A stretch of DNA of 64,000 nt from Mucilaginibacter sp. Lineage in GTDB: Bacteria > Bacteroidota > Bacteroidia > Sphingobacteriales > Sphingobacteriaceae. The position numbers and the translations under genes were made by a program. Under the pieces are notes generated by a model. It saw nothing but the letters and a program-made list of their open reading frames with translations, was not told the origin of the DNA and ran no database searches. The stretch lies in contig NZ_JANYGH010000079.1 in NCBI RefSeq assembly GCF_025362475.1, positions 62,001-126,000 of the forward strand, read 5' to 3'. Below, one piece after another: positions 1-8,111 of the stretch (positions are counted from its first letter, which is position 1; each line of letters starts with the position of its first letter).

Positions 1-44
1 TTCTTGGGAAACACCTGATAATGAAACAGTAATATCAGATTTCA

Positions 45-1163
45 TCAATCATAAGTATGCCGCTCAAAATCATAATCGGATTGTGATGTGATGATCTTTT
101 TACGCCGCTCCACATCAATACCCAAATTATGCTCGTAGGTATCGTCAGTAACAGTAATGTCCCTGTTCTTTTCCTTTTCGGCCATATATAGATTAGCTTC
201 GGCAGTTTTGGCTATAGCGGTATCATATGGACCTTTAGGCGACATGAGCTTTACAAACACAGGCAAACACTCAAATAAAATAAACAGGTAACCTATAAAA
301 GATATGGCCATATAAGTATCCAGGTCGCGGGTGCCGTTTTCGTTGAAGGATAACTGCCCAAGCGCCCAGTTACGATCTGCAAAGCCCGCTACATTGGATA
401 GGCTATCCAGTTGATGATCGGTAAACAACCTGGTGCTGTTGAGGCCCTCATAGTCCTTTCGCTTGCTCAGGTATTGATCCATTTGCCCCAGGTTATCCGT
501 TACCGTTTTTAGCCGGTTTTCTTTTTCCTCCAATACACTTTGTTTTTGTTTGGCATAGGTCCCGTAACCAGTAATGCCCGACGTTTGATTGGTTTTATCA
601 CCAAATACTTCCTGGTTAAGCAGAAAACGGGAACGGTTGATATCTTTTTCCAGGGAGTCTTTTTCTTTCTTCAGATCATTGTTCTTACCCATCTCCATTG
701 CATACTTTTGATTGTATGTTTTTTCGAGCGTATCAATTTTACGGTGCTGCCCTTTCAGATAGGACGTTTTTAATTTCTGACGGATCTCCTTATCAAAGAT
801 TTTCAACTCCAGGGGGCGGGATATCACTATACCGATCATTATGGCCAATAAAATACGCGGAGAAGCCTGCAATATCTGCTGATTGGTTGTACCCTCTTTA
901 TTAATGCTGGATACTATATAACGGTCCATGTTAAAAATGGCTGTTCCCCATAGTAATCCAAATAAAATGGCAAACCCTACGGCAAAGGCATCGCCATTAA
1001 AAACAAAGTACATGGCATAACCACCAGACAGGGAGGCAAACAGCGCCGTAAAAAATATGGTAGCTCCAATACCCACATACTTATTATGCTCGATGGGGTA
1101 TTTTTTTAGGGTATCTATATGTGCTCCTGAACAAAACCAGAAAAAGCGGGTAACTTTTTTCAT
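45..1163 (-). CDS. DUF4407 family membrane protein
   Basis: A 372-residue inner-membrane protein of unknown function that matches the DUF4407 family by its opening (FWFCSGAH, then a YVGIGATIFFTAL helix) and overall layout. Hydrophobic segments lie at about residues 29-54, 58-77, 103-118 and 285-307. Between the third and fourth is a long charged region (about 120-240) rich in K, E, D and Q that looks like a coiled coil. The start is an ATG and the length is usual for the family. It stands alone on the minus strand, with its stop 45 bases from the window edge, so any downstream partner is out of view. Family membership is by recognition and no biochemical role is known. Confidence 0.85.
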   Translation of the reverse strand: MKKVTRFFWFCSGAHIDTLKKYPIEHNKYVGIGATIFFTALFASLSGGYAMYFVFNGDAFAVGFAILFGLLWGTAIFNMDRYIVSSINKEGTTNQQILQASPRILLAIMIGIVISRPLELKIFDKEIRQKLKTSYLKGQHRKIDTLEKTYNQKYAMEMGKNNDLKKEKDSLEKDINRSRFLLNQEVFGDKTNQTSGITGYGTYAKQKQSVLEEKENRLKTVTDNLGQMDQYLSKRKDYEGLNSTRLFTDHQLDSLSNVAGFADRNWALGQLSFNENGTRDLDTYMAISFIGYLFILFECLPVFVKLMSPKGPYDTAIAKTAEANLYMAEKEKNRDITVTDDTYEHNLGIDVERRKKIITSQSDYDFERHTYD

Positions 1164-1346
1164 CTATATGATCTGTTTAAATTTAATGCCGGTTAATATT
1201 TATGTAAAATTATTAATCGCACATTACCAATCCACTGCCTTTTTGGTGCTAAAAATAGCGCTTTATACAGCAAACCATATAATAAACGCTCTTAGGTATT
1301 GATTGTTACAAAATTTGAGCATAATTATTTGCAATAGAAAAAAAGC

Positions 1347-1354
1347 TACCTTTG
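1347..1354 (+). promoter_or_regulatory. Candidate -7 box for the rhodanese operon
   Basis: TACCTTTG fits the Bacteroidota -7 consensus TAnnTTTG and lies 19 bases before the rhodanese ATG. The nearest TTTG upstream (1328-1331) is closer than the usual spacing for a -33 element, so only the -7 half is convincing. Confidence 0.35.
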
Positions 1355-1373
1355 GGTTATAATTTTATTAATC

Positions 1374-1688
1374 ATGAACGAGATAACCGTACAGGAACTA
1401 AAAGAGAAAATTGACAAAGGTGAGGATTTTCAACTGATTGACGTCAGGGAAGATTTTGAATATGAAACATCAAATTTGGGCGGCCAGTTAATACCCCTTG
1501 GTGGCATTTTAATTGAAGCCGAAAAGATCCGTAAAGATAAACCGGTTGTAGTAATGTGCCGCAGTGGTAAACGCAGTGCAGCCGCCATTATGCAGCTGGA
1601 ACAACGTGGCTTTACCAATCTATCTAATTTAAGCGGCGGCATTTTAGCCTGGGCTGCAGAAATTGACCCTACACTTAATGTATATTAA
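1374..1688 (+). CDS. Single-domain rhodanese-like protein
   Basis: A 104-residue single rhodanese domain, predicted cytoplasmic because no signal peptide is visible. It has the LIDVRE motif at about residues 21-26 and the active-site loop CRSGKRS with the sulfur-carrying cysteine at residue 62. Proteins of this size move sulfane sulfur through a cysteine persulfide, but the physiological acceptor cannot be read from the sequence. The gene starts a tight cluster: the next gene begins two bases after its stop, and the SPFH gene follows. The family assignment is secure and the substrate is unknown. Confidence 0.92.
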   Translation: MNEITVQELKEKIDKGEDFQLIDVREDFEYETSNLGGQLIPLGGILIEAEKIRKDKPVVVMCRSGKRSAAAIMQLEQRGFTNLSNLSGGILAWAAEIDPTLNVY

Positions 1689-1690
1689 CC

Positions 1691-1879
1691 ATGGGCTTTA
1701 AATTAGTGCTCAATGTATTGTACACCATAGGAGTAGTATTGTGCGCCTTTGTGGCATATCAATATTTTCTGGCTAAAAACTACCCGGTTGTAGGCGTAGC
1801 TATATTTGCCGGAGTTGTTGTTATAATCTTAAAAATAAGACTGTTAAAAGACGTAAAGAACTCTCAGAAAAAGGTGTAA
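1691..1879 (+). CDS. Small two-helix membrane protein
   Basis: A 62-residue protein made almost entirely of two hydrophobic stretches (about residues 4-25 and 32-50) and ending in a lysine-rich tail. It resembles the roughly 60-residue Sphingobacteriaceae membrane proteins that I recall as DUF6358, though I cannot confirm that label. It sits two bases after the rhodanese gene and ten bases before the SPFH gene, so it is probably co-transcribed with both. No function can be assigned. Confidence 0.7.
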   Translation: MGFKLVLNVLYTIGVVLCAFVAYQYFLAKNYPVVGVAIFAGVVVIILKIRLLKDVKNSQKKV

Positions 1880-1888
1880 CTTCATTGC

Positions 1889-2794
1889 ATGTTTATAGCA
1901 ATATTAGGAGTTATTGTACTCGTGGTGGGTATAGTACTCAAACGCTCACCTGAGCCCGCAAATCATTTCAGTAACATTGTAAGTATAGCTGGAGGAGCAA
2001 TGGTAGCCATAGGGCTGCTGTTATCCATGTTTAAGGTTATTGAACCGGGTAAAGTAGGGGTACAAACCCTTTTTGGCAAGGTACAGGATAATGTTTTAGA
2101 GAGCGGATTGCATGTCATCAACCCAGCTGTTGAGATCACAATTTTCGATATTCAGACACAAACCTACACCATGAGCGCTGTTAACAGCGAGGGGCAAAAA
2201 GAAGGTGATGATGCTATTCGGGTACTATCATCTGATGGGTTAGAGGTTACCATCGATCTATCAGTGTTATACAAAGTAATGCCCGATAAGGCCGGCTACA
2301 TTTTGCAAAACATCGGCGAAGATTATATCGGCAAAATTGTTCGCCCGGTGTCACGCACTGCCATACGTGACAACGCGGTAAATTACGCGGCGGTTGACTT
2401 GTATTCAACCAAAAGGCAGGAATTCCAGGATAAAATAAACCGTTACATAACGGCAAACTTTGCTAAAAGAGGGTTGGAGCTTCAACAAATTCTCGTGCGC
2501 AATATCACCCTGCCAGCATCTGTAAGGGCAAGCATCGAATCAAAGATCAACGCCGAGCAGGATGCTCAGAAAATGCAATTTGTATTGCAGAAAGAAAAGC
2601 AAGAGGCAGAACGTAAGCGGGTAGAAGCACAAGGTATCGCCGACTATCAAAAAATTCTTTCAACCGGCTTGTCTGACAAACAGTTACAATACGAAACCAT
2701 CAAGGCACAAATGGCTATAGCTACTTCGCCAAATGCCAAAGTGATCATTATTGGCGGAGGCAGAGGAAATCCAATAATGCTGAGCGATAAGTAA
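1889..2794 (+). CDS. SPFH/prohibitin-family membrane protein
   Basis: A 301-residue prohibitin-type SPFH protein. Two N-terminal hydrophobic stretches (about residues 2-17 and 31-48) precede the band-7 domain, which begins at VIEPGKVGVQTLFGKV and continues through the basic LYSTKRQEFQDKIN region. It ends in an alanine/glutamate-rich helical part (KEKQEAERKRVEAQG) typical of prohibitin oligomerisation segments. Such proteins form large membrane-bound rings that organise membrane domains or hold proteases such as FtsH. The gene is last in the rhodanese cluster and is followed by a clear hairpin. Family confidence is high and the specific partner is unknown. Confidence 0.9.
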   Translation: MFIAILGVIVLVVGIVLKRSPEPANHFSNIVSIAGGAMVAIGLLLSMFKVIEPGKVGVQTLFGKVQDNVLESGLHVINPAVEITIFDIQTQTYTMSAVNSEGQKEGDDAIRVLSSDGLEVTIDLSVLYKVMPDKAGYILQNIGEDYIGKIVRPVSRTAIRDNAVNYAAVDLYSTKRQEFQDKINRYITANFAKRGLELQQILVRNITLPASVRASIESKINAEQDAQKMQFVLQKEKQEAERKRVEAQGIADYQKILSTGLSDKQLQYETIKAQMAIATSPNAKVIIIGGGRGNPIMLSDK

Positions 2795-2851
2795 ACACGA
2801 ATTTCACGAATGAAGGCGAATTTCACGAACCTTGTTTGGAACCATAAATGA

Positions 2852-2881
2852 TAAAGGCCACCCTATCCGGGCGGCCTTTAT
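2852..2881 (+). terminator. Hairpin terminator after the SPFH gene
   Basis: TAAAGGCC and GGCCTTTA arms enclose an inner CCC/GGG pair. The hairpin lies 58 bases after the SPFH stop and is symmetric, so it may also stop transcripts from pyrH running the other way. Confidence 0.6.
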
Positions 2882-2955
2882 TAATTATCGCGTAGCATGA
2901 ATCTTTGTTCCTACGTATGCCGCGTGGTTTGTTTATTTTTAGACAGCCTCTCTGT

Positions 2956-2984
2956 ATGACAAGCCTTTTAAAACGTCATTTCCA
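2956..2984. repeat. Truncated copy of a dispersed GTCATCCTGA-type repeat
   Basis: ATGACAAGCCTTTTAAAACG, followed by TCATT, closely matches the right end of the repeat at 34080-34240 (ATGACAAACCTTTTAAAACG) and, less closely, the one at 42826-42977. The left half is missing, so this looks like a relic. Confidence 0.6.
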
Positions 2985-3042
2985 CCTTCGGAGTTTTTCC
3001 GAATTCTATCAGCCAGAATGATAAAATAATTGAAAATGCCTC

Positions 3043-3747
3043 TTACCTTACCAGTGTACCTATGGCTTCGCCAAGGGCTATTTTCATAAAGTTGCCTTCT
3101 TTGTTCATATCAAATACAATAATAGGCAGCTTGTTTTCCTGGCAAAGCGTTATGGCGGTCATATCCATTACATTTAAGCCTTTGTCATATACTTCCTGGA
3201 AAGAGATTTCGTCATAACGGGTAGCCGAAGGATCTTTTTCAGGATCGGCTGTGTAGATACCATCAACACGGGTACCTTTCAGTACAACGTCTGCCTTAAT
3301 TTCAATAGCGCGTAATGATGCAGCGGTATCAGTGGTAAAATACGGGTTACCGGTACCGGCGCCAAATATTACTATTTTACCCACCTCTAAATGGTGCATA
3401 GCACGGCGGCGGATGTATGGCTCACAAATTTGTTCCATTTTAATGGCCGATTGCAGGCGAGTTTCAACTCCAATGCTTTCCAGCGCATTTTGCAGGGCCA
3501 TGCAATTGATCACAGTAGCAAGCATACCCATATAGTCGGCCTGAGCGCGTTCCATACCTGATTTTTCTGCGCTTAACCCTCTGAAAATATTACCGCCACC
3601 AACAACGATTGCAATTTCGATCCCCGCGTCATAAACGTTTTTTATGTCCTGTGCATATTGCAAAACCTGGGCATTATCAATACCATATTGCCTGGTGCCC
3701 ATCAGCGATTCGCCCGAAAGTTTCAGTAAAATTCTTTTGTACTTCAT
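3043..3747 (-). CDS. pyrH: UMP kinase
   Basis: UMP kinase of the amino-acid-kinase fold, 234 residues, converting UMP and ATP to UDP and ADP for pyrimidine nucleotide synthesis. Visible motifs are the N-terminal KLSGESLMG phosphate loop, [10 protein letters not shown], the [11 protein letters not shown]-binding stretch and [13 protein letters not shown]. The length is standard. In many bacteria pyrH directly follows rpsB and tsf. Here nagA and a palindromic repeat lie between tsf and pyrH, so pyrH probably has its own promoter. A possible -7 box (TATTTTTG, minus strand) lies near 3840-3847. Confidence 0.98.
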   Translation of the reverse strand: MKYKRILLKLSGESLMGTRQYGIDNAQVLQYAQDIKNVYDAGIEIAIVVGGGNIFRGLSAEKSGMERAQADYMGMLATVINCMALQNALESIGVETRLQSAIKMEQICEPYIRRRAMHHLEVGKIVIFGAGTGNPYFTTDTAASLRAIEIKADVVLKGTRVDGIYTADPEKDPSATRYDEISFQEVYDKGLNVMDMTAITLCQENKLPIIVFDMNKEGNFMKIALGEAIGTLVR

Positions 3748-3872
3748 TTGGTGTGATTTGTTAATAATAGAAATAGATGGAACTTGCTTTTGTGGATATC
3801 ATGAATTGATATAGCTCTGTTCATATGTGCGTAGTTCGCCAAAAATAAAGAATAAAAATCAGTGTTAAAATT

Positions 3873-4994
3873 TTATGTTGTCTTTGTTAAAAAATCACCT
3901 TGTAAAATGGTGCCTTCCACCTCAAAATCAGCATTAAAAATAACCAGGTCGGCATCAAAGCCTTTTTCTATTTTGCCCTTTTTAAGTTGTTTTGCCAGCT
4001 GAGCGGGGTATAGCGAGGCCATGTTAACAGCTTCGGCAAGGTCAATACCCACACATTTTACACAATTTTCAACAGCCTTCAACATGGTAAGGCATGAGCC
4101 AGAGAGTGTGCCATCGGGCATGGTATACCTGTCGCCTCTTAATTCATGTTGATAAGTACCCTCTTTAGTTGAAGTTACGGCATCGGTAATTAAATATAGC
4201 TTATCGCCAAGTTCGCGCTTAGCCAACCGGATCATCGCAAAATCAACATGAATACCGTCGGCTACAATGCTGGTATATGGCCGTTCTTCAAAAATGGCAG
4301 GAATATAACCCGGTTCGCGGTGATGCATCTGCGGCATGGCATTAAACAAATGCGTTACCGCCTGCACTGGTTTGTTTAAAAACGCCTTTCCTTCAGCATA
4401 CGTAGCATTGCTATGGCCTGAAGAAATGATAATGCCCTGGCTATATAGATAATCAATCACTTCCTGATCCTGCAGCTCGGGCGCTATGGTGATCATTTTT
4501 ATCTCGCCTTCGGCACGTTCTACCCAGCCTTTAACCTCGGCAAGGGAAGCCTTCTTAATATACTTTTCCGGATGCGCGCCCTTTTTTGCCGGGTTTAAAT
4601 ATGGCCCTTCCAGGTGCAAGCCCCAAAAAGCACCCTTGGCTTCTTTACGGTATAGTTTAGCAGCATCGATACCCGCTTCAACAATATCATTGGTATTGGT
4701 GCCAATGGTCGCAAAAACGCCGGTAGTTCCCTGGTTAAGCAAGTCTGTTTCTAAACGCGCTAATGCATCAACAGTTGGTGTGCCGGCAAAAAGCTTTCCA
4801 CCGCTACCATAAATTTGGAGGTCGATAAAACCGGGGGCAAGGTATGAACCATGAAGATCTTTTCTTTCAGCATCGGCGGGGATAGCTATATCATCAATAA
4901 CATCGATGATTGACCTGCCAGAAATTAAAACGGCTTTGCCCCGGGCAATTTGCCCGTTTGAAATGAGTTGGAGATTGTAGAGTGCTGTTACCAT
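3873..4994 (-). CDS. nagA: N-acetylglucosamine-6-phosphate deacetylase
   Basis: A 373-residue amidohydrolase that removes acetate from GlcNAc-6-phosphate, feeding amino-sugar catabolism and cell-wall recycling. Diagnostic stretches are PGFIDLQIYGSGGKLF near the N terminus, the metal-binding HLEGPYLNPAKKGAH, the histidines in SSGHSNATY and THLFNAMPQMHHREPG, and the catalytic aspartate in LITDAVTST. No nagB is adjacent. The gene sits between tsf and pyrH on the same strand but is separated from tsf by a terminator and a repeat, so it is likely expressed independently of the ribosomal block. Confidence 0.95.
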   Translation of the reverse strand: MVTALYNLQLISNGQIARGKAVLISGRSIIDVIDDIAIPADAERKDLHGSYLAPGFIDLQIYGSGGKLFAGTPTVDALARLETDLLNQGTTGVFATIGTNTNDIVEAGIDAAKLYRKEAKGAFWGLHLEGPYLNPAKKGAHPEKYIKKASLAEVKGWVERAEGEIKMITIAPELQDQEVIDYLYSQGIIISSGHSNATYAEGKAFLNKPVQAVTHLFNAMPQMHHREPGYIPAIFEERPYTSIVADGIHVDFAMIRLAKRELGDKLYLITDAVTSTKEGTYQHELRGDRYTMPDGTLSGSCLTMLKAVENCVKCVGIDLAEAVNMASLYPAQLAKQLKKGKIEKGFDADLVIFNADFEVEGTILQGDFLTKTT

Positions 4995-5018
4995 GATTCC
5001 TGAAGGGTTTTAACAACA

Positions 5019-5109
5019 TGTCATTGCGAGCGCAGCGCGGCAATCGCGAACTGTGCGTCTTCGCTCTGTATAGTTTGCGGTTGCTTCGTCGTTCCTCCTC
5101 GCAATGACA
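5019..5109. repeat. Palindromic intergenic repeat, GTCATTGCGAG type
   Basis: A 91-base element begins with TGTCATTGCGAG and ends with its exact reverse complement CTCGCAATGACA. The interior is GC-richer and imperfectly paired. I recognise this type as common between genes in Sphingobacteriaceae. It separates nagA from the tsf terminator. Confidence 0.8.
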
Positions 5110-5138
5110 GGAGAATTATCAAACAATATCGCAAAAAA

Positions 5139-5168
5139 AATCCCCCTCGTTTTAAAACGAGGGGGATT
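5139..5168 (-). terminator. Terminator of the rplM-rpsI-rpsB-tsf block
   Basis: A perfect 30-base palindrome with 15-base arms (AATCCCCCTCGTTTT and its complement) lies seven bases after the tsf stop. On the minus strand it runs into a T tract, as expected of an intrinsic terminator. Confidence 0.9.
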
Positions 5169-5174
5169 AAATAT

Positions 5175-6026
5175 TTAAGCTCCTAAAGCTACTCGCTTAA
5201 AGGCAGTAACTGTTAAACCTTTTTCAACAGTGCTCAGGAATTGAGCAACGCTTTTTGAAGAGTCTTTTACAAACTCCTGGTTTAACAAAGTAGAATCTTT
5301 ATAAAACTTGTTTAGTTTACCTAAAGAGATTTTTTCAACCATTTCTTCCGGTTTACCTTCTGCACGGATCACATCTTTAGCAATCTCTAACTCACGCTCA
5401 ATTACAGAAGCATCAACACCATCTTTATCAACAGCAATAGGGTTCATAGCTGCAATTTGCATTGCAACATCTTTACCTGCTTCGTCAGCACCTTCTGGGT
5501 TTGAGTTTAAAGCAACCAATACGCCTAAACGGAAGTTACCATGTACATAAGCGATAACTTTTTCGCCAGTAATGATCTCTAATTTAGATACACCAATTTT
5601 TTCGCCGATTTTACCTGTTTTATCGATAATAGCTTCACCAATAGTTGTAGTGGTGTTTTCTGTATCGATAGAAATAGCGTAAAGCTCTTCGATGCTTTTT
5701 GGTTGGTTTTCAACAGCTTTGTTAGCAACTTCATTAGCGAAAGCAACAAACTCAGCGTTTTTAGCCACGAAATCAGTTTCGCAGTTAAGTTCAATAATAA
5801 CACCAGTTTTACCATCAGCAGATGTGCGTGAAATAACAACACCTTCGTTTGATTCTCTGTCCTGACGGCTTGCTGCAACTTTAGCGCCTTTTTTTCTTAA
5901 AAAGTCGATAGCTGCTTCAAAATCACCGTTAGTTTCGGTTAATGCTTTTTTGCAATCCATCATACCGGCACCTGTTTGTTGGCGCAGTTTGTTTACGTCG
6001 GCTGCAGATATTTGTACTGTAGACAT
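5175..6026 (-). CDS. tsf: Elongation factor Ts
   Basis: EF-Ts, 283 residues, the nucleotide-exchange factor that regenerates EF-Tu-GTP. The N-terminal UBA-like domain reads DVNKLRQQTGAGMMDCKKAL and is followed by the conserved TDFVAKN motif near residue 80. The ORF track extends 14 codons upstream, but the family starts at MSTVQISAADV, so I place the start at the internal ATG. It follows rpsB after about 155 bases and is the last gene of the ribosomal block before a strong terminator. Confidence 0.97.
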   Translation of the reverse strand: MSTVQISAADVNKLRQQTGAGMMDCKKALTETNGDFEAAIDFLRKKGAKVAASRQDRESNEGVVISRTSADGKTGVIIELNCETDFVAKNAEFVAFANEVANKAVENQPKSIEELYAISIDTENTTTTIGEAIIDKTGKIGEKIGVSKLEIITGEKVIAYVHGNFRLGVLVALNSNPEGADEAGKDVAMQIAAMNPIAVDKDGVDASVIERELEIAKDVIRAEGKPEEMVEKISLGKLNKFYKDSTLLNQEFVKDSSKSVAQFLSTVEKGLTVTAFKRVALGA

Positions 6027-6181
6027 GTTTTTAAGTTTTTTATTGTAAGTTATGAGTGATAGTTGCAAGCAAAAGTAAAGCTCTACTGTAACCTGTAACT
6101 ATTTCTATTATTAAAAAATATGGGTTGTATAATGCAGCTATAAAAACTTACAGCACACAACATACAACCCACAAATTATGA

Positions 6182-7042
6182 TTACTCTTCTGTTGTTTCG
6201 GCAGCAGGAGCTTCAGTTTCAGCGTCAGCTACAACATCAGCAGTTTTCCTTGTTCTTTTACCACCTTCGTTTTCGCTGCGGTCTTTAACTTCAGGAGCAT
6301 CAGCTTTAGCTTTCGCGGTAGCTGCTTCTTTTTCTGCTTCGTCTTCTTTGTCGCGTTTGCGTTCATCTAAACCTTCTTCAATTGCTTTGATGATAATGCT
6401 GGTGATCAATGAAATTGATTTTGTAGCATCGTCATTGGCAGGAATAGGGAAATCGATGTTTGAAGGATCAGAGTTGGTATCAACCATAGCAAATGTAGGG
6501 ATGTTCAACTTCAAAGCTTCTGAAACTGCGATATGTTCTTTCTTAACGTCGATAAGGAATAATGCTGCAGGTAAACGGTTCAAATCAGAGATACCACCTA
6601 AAAGGGTTTCTAATTTGATACGCTCACGTTGTATCATCAGTCTTTCTTTTTTAGAAAGGTTGCTGTAAGTACCGTCTTTAGTCAATTTATCGATGTTTGA
6701 CATCTTTTTGATTGACTTACGTACAGTAGCAAAGTTAGTTAACATACCACCCAACCAACGCTCGGTGATGTATGGCATGTTTACGCTTTTTGCATAGTCA
6801 GCAACGATATCTTTCGCTTGTTTCTTTGTAGCAACGAATAATACCTTACGGCCTGATTTTACAATTTGTTTGATAGCTGCAGCAGCTTCTTCAACCTTAG
6901 TTAAGGTTTTATTTAAATCTATAATGTGGATACCGTTACGCTCCATGAAAATGTACTGTGACATTTTCGGATCCCATTTGCGGGTAAGGTGACCAAAGTG
7001 TACACCTGCATCCAGTAAATCCTGATATGTTGTTCTTGCCAT
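6182..7042 (-). CDS. rpsB: 30S ribosomal protein S2
   Basis: Ribosomal protein S2, 286 residues, a late-binding component of the 30S subunit near S1. It begins with the usual LLDAGVHFGHLTRKWDPKM and contains the ERWLGGMLTNF motif. Beyond about residue 228 is an acidic, alanine-rich tail (KDEAEKEAATAKAKAD and on to the end) that extends past the core and is common in Bacteroidota S2. The gene is 18 bases from rpsI and has an unusually strong ribosome binding site for this phylum. Confidence 0.98.
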   Translation of the reverse strand: MARTTYQDLLDAGVHFGHLTRKWDPKMSQYIFMERNGIHIIDLNKTLTKVEEAAAAIKQIVKSGRKVLFVATKKQAKDIVADYAKSVNMPYITERWLGGMLTNFATVRKSIKKMSNIDKLTKDGTYSNLSKKERLMIQRERIKLETLLGGISDLNRLPAALFLIDVKKEHIAVSEALKLNIPTFAMVDTNSDPSNIDFPIPANDDATKSISLITSIIIKAIEEGLDERKRDKEDEAEKEAATAKAKADAPEVKDRSENEGGKRTRKTADVVADAETEAPAAETTEE

Positions 7043-7050
7043 TGTGTTGT

Positions 7051-7056
7051 CCTCCT
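7051..7056 (-). promoter_or_regulatory. Strong Shine-Dalgarno site of rpsB
   Basis: AGGAGG eight bases before the rpsB ATG is a full anti-16S match. Most genes in this window show no such site, so it is noteworthy and fixes the rpsB start. Confidence 0.75.
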
Positions 7057-7060
7057 GTGA

Positions 7061-7447
7061 TTAACGTTTACTGAATTGGAATCTCTTACGTGCTTTCTTA
7101 CGACCTGGTTTCTTACGCTCAACCATACGGTCATCACGTGTCATAATACCTTTAGCGCGTAATGCTGGTTTCTTTTCAGGATCCAGTTCAACGATGGCTT
7201 TCGCGATAGCTAAACGAACGGCTTCTGCCTGTCCTTTTACACCACCACCGGCAACATTTACTTTAACATCAAATTTTCCGGTGCTACCAGAAACCTCAGT
7301 GCTCTGAGTTACGATGTACTGTAATGGCAATGTTGGGAAGTACTCTTTGTAATCTTTACCGTTAACGATGATCGCACCATTTCCTTCTGAAAGGTAGATG
7401 CGGGCAACGGCTGTTTTTCTTCTGCCTGAAGTGTTAGTTGTTGGCAT
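7061..7447 (-). CDS. rpsI: 30S ribosomal protein S9
   Basis: Ribosomal protein S9, 128 residues. It shows the N-terminal GRRKTAVARIYL motif, the GGGVKGQAEAVRLAIAKA core, and the basic C-terminal tail ending KRFQFSKR that reaches toward the P-site tRNA. It lies between rplM (26-base gap) and rpsB (18-base gap), the usual rplM-rpsI order. AAAGGAG at 7455-7461, seven bases before the ATG, is a good ribosome binding site and supports the annotated start. Confidence 0.98.
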   Translation of the reverse strand: MPTTNTSGRRKTAVARIYLSEGNGAIIVNGKDYKEYFPTLPLQYIVTQSTEVSGSTGKFDVKVNVAGGGVKGQAEAVRLAIAKAIVELDPEKKPALRAKGIMTRDDRMVERKKPGRKKARKRFQFSKR

Positions 7448-7473
7448 TTCTTTTCTCCTTTAAAATTAAAAAG

Positions 7474-7911
7474 TTAAATGGTTGTTGGATTTTGTGCTGC
7501 ATGAGGATGCTCTGCACCTGCGTATACATGCAGGTTACCAAATAATGCTTTACCCAAACGACTTTTAGGTAACATACCACGAACGGCTTTTTCAATTACG
7601 CGTTCAGGATGTTTTGCCATTAACTCCTTAGGAGAAATGAAACGCTGACCACCTGGATAACCAGTGTAAGAAACATATTGCTTTGCGCTCAATTTGTTTC
7701 CGGTCAACTTTACCTTGTCTGCATTGATAACTATTACATTATCACCGCAGTCTACGTTCGGGGTGAAATCTGGCTTGGTTTTACCACGAATGATCATTGC
7801 GATCTTAGTGGACAAGCGCCCCAAAATCTCGCCTTGTGCGTCAACAACAACCCATTGTTTGTTAACGGTTTTTTTGTTGGCTGAGACAGTTTTGTAACTT
7901 AACGTATTCAC
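7474..7911 (-). CDS. rplM: 50S ribosomal protein L13
   Basis: Ribosomal protein L13, 145 residues, an early-assembling 50S protein. It shows WVVVDAQGEILGRLSTKIA, the KPDFTPNVDCGDNVIVINA segment and the RAVRGMLPKSRLGKALF motif. It is the first gene of the minus-strand block rplM-rpsI-rpsB-tsf. A well-formed Bacteroidota promoter lies about 55 bases upstream, leaving a leader that contains a short hairpin. Confidence 0.98.
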   Translation of the reverse strand: MNTLSYKTVSANKKTVNKQWVVVDAQGEILGRLSTKIAMIIRGKTKPDFTPNVDCGDNVIVINADKVKLTGNKLSAKQYVSYTGYPGGQRFISPKELMAKHPERVIEKAVRGMLPKSRLGKALFGNLHVYAGAEHPHAAQNPTTI

Positions 7912-7965
7912 TTGCTTTAAATTAAATTGTTTAAACGTTTATTATACCCCGCATTTTCGGGACTG

Positions 7966-7996
7966 CAAAGATACAGCTATTTATGTTATTAACAAA
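7966..7996 (-). promoter_or_regulatory. Promoter of the rplM operon
   Basis: On the minus strand TTTG (7993-7996) is followed after 19 bases by TATCTTTG (7966-7973), matching the Bacteroidota -33/-7 pattern. The transcript leader of roughly 50 bases holds a small dyad, CCCG-N6-CGGG (near 7949-7962), which could be structural or regulatory. Confidence 0.75.
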
Positions 7997-8111
7997 TAGT
8001 TTTTAAGGAAATTTCACGGGTAATTATTCAATAATTTATCACAGCTTATATTATACTTTTTAAACCGATAGCTATATATTAGCAAAGAACTATTATTAAT
8101 TCCCTAAATTG

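Noticed and set aside
5175-6068. Longer EF-Ts starting 14 codons upstream
   Set aside because: The extra N-terminal residues are not part of the family, which starts at MSTVQISAADV; the ATG at 6026 is used instead.
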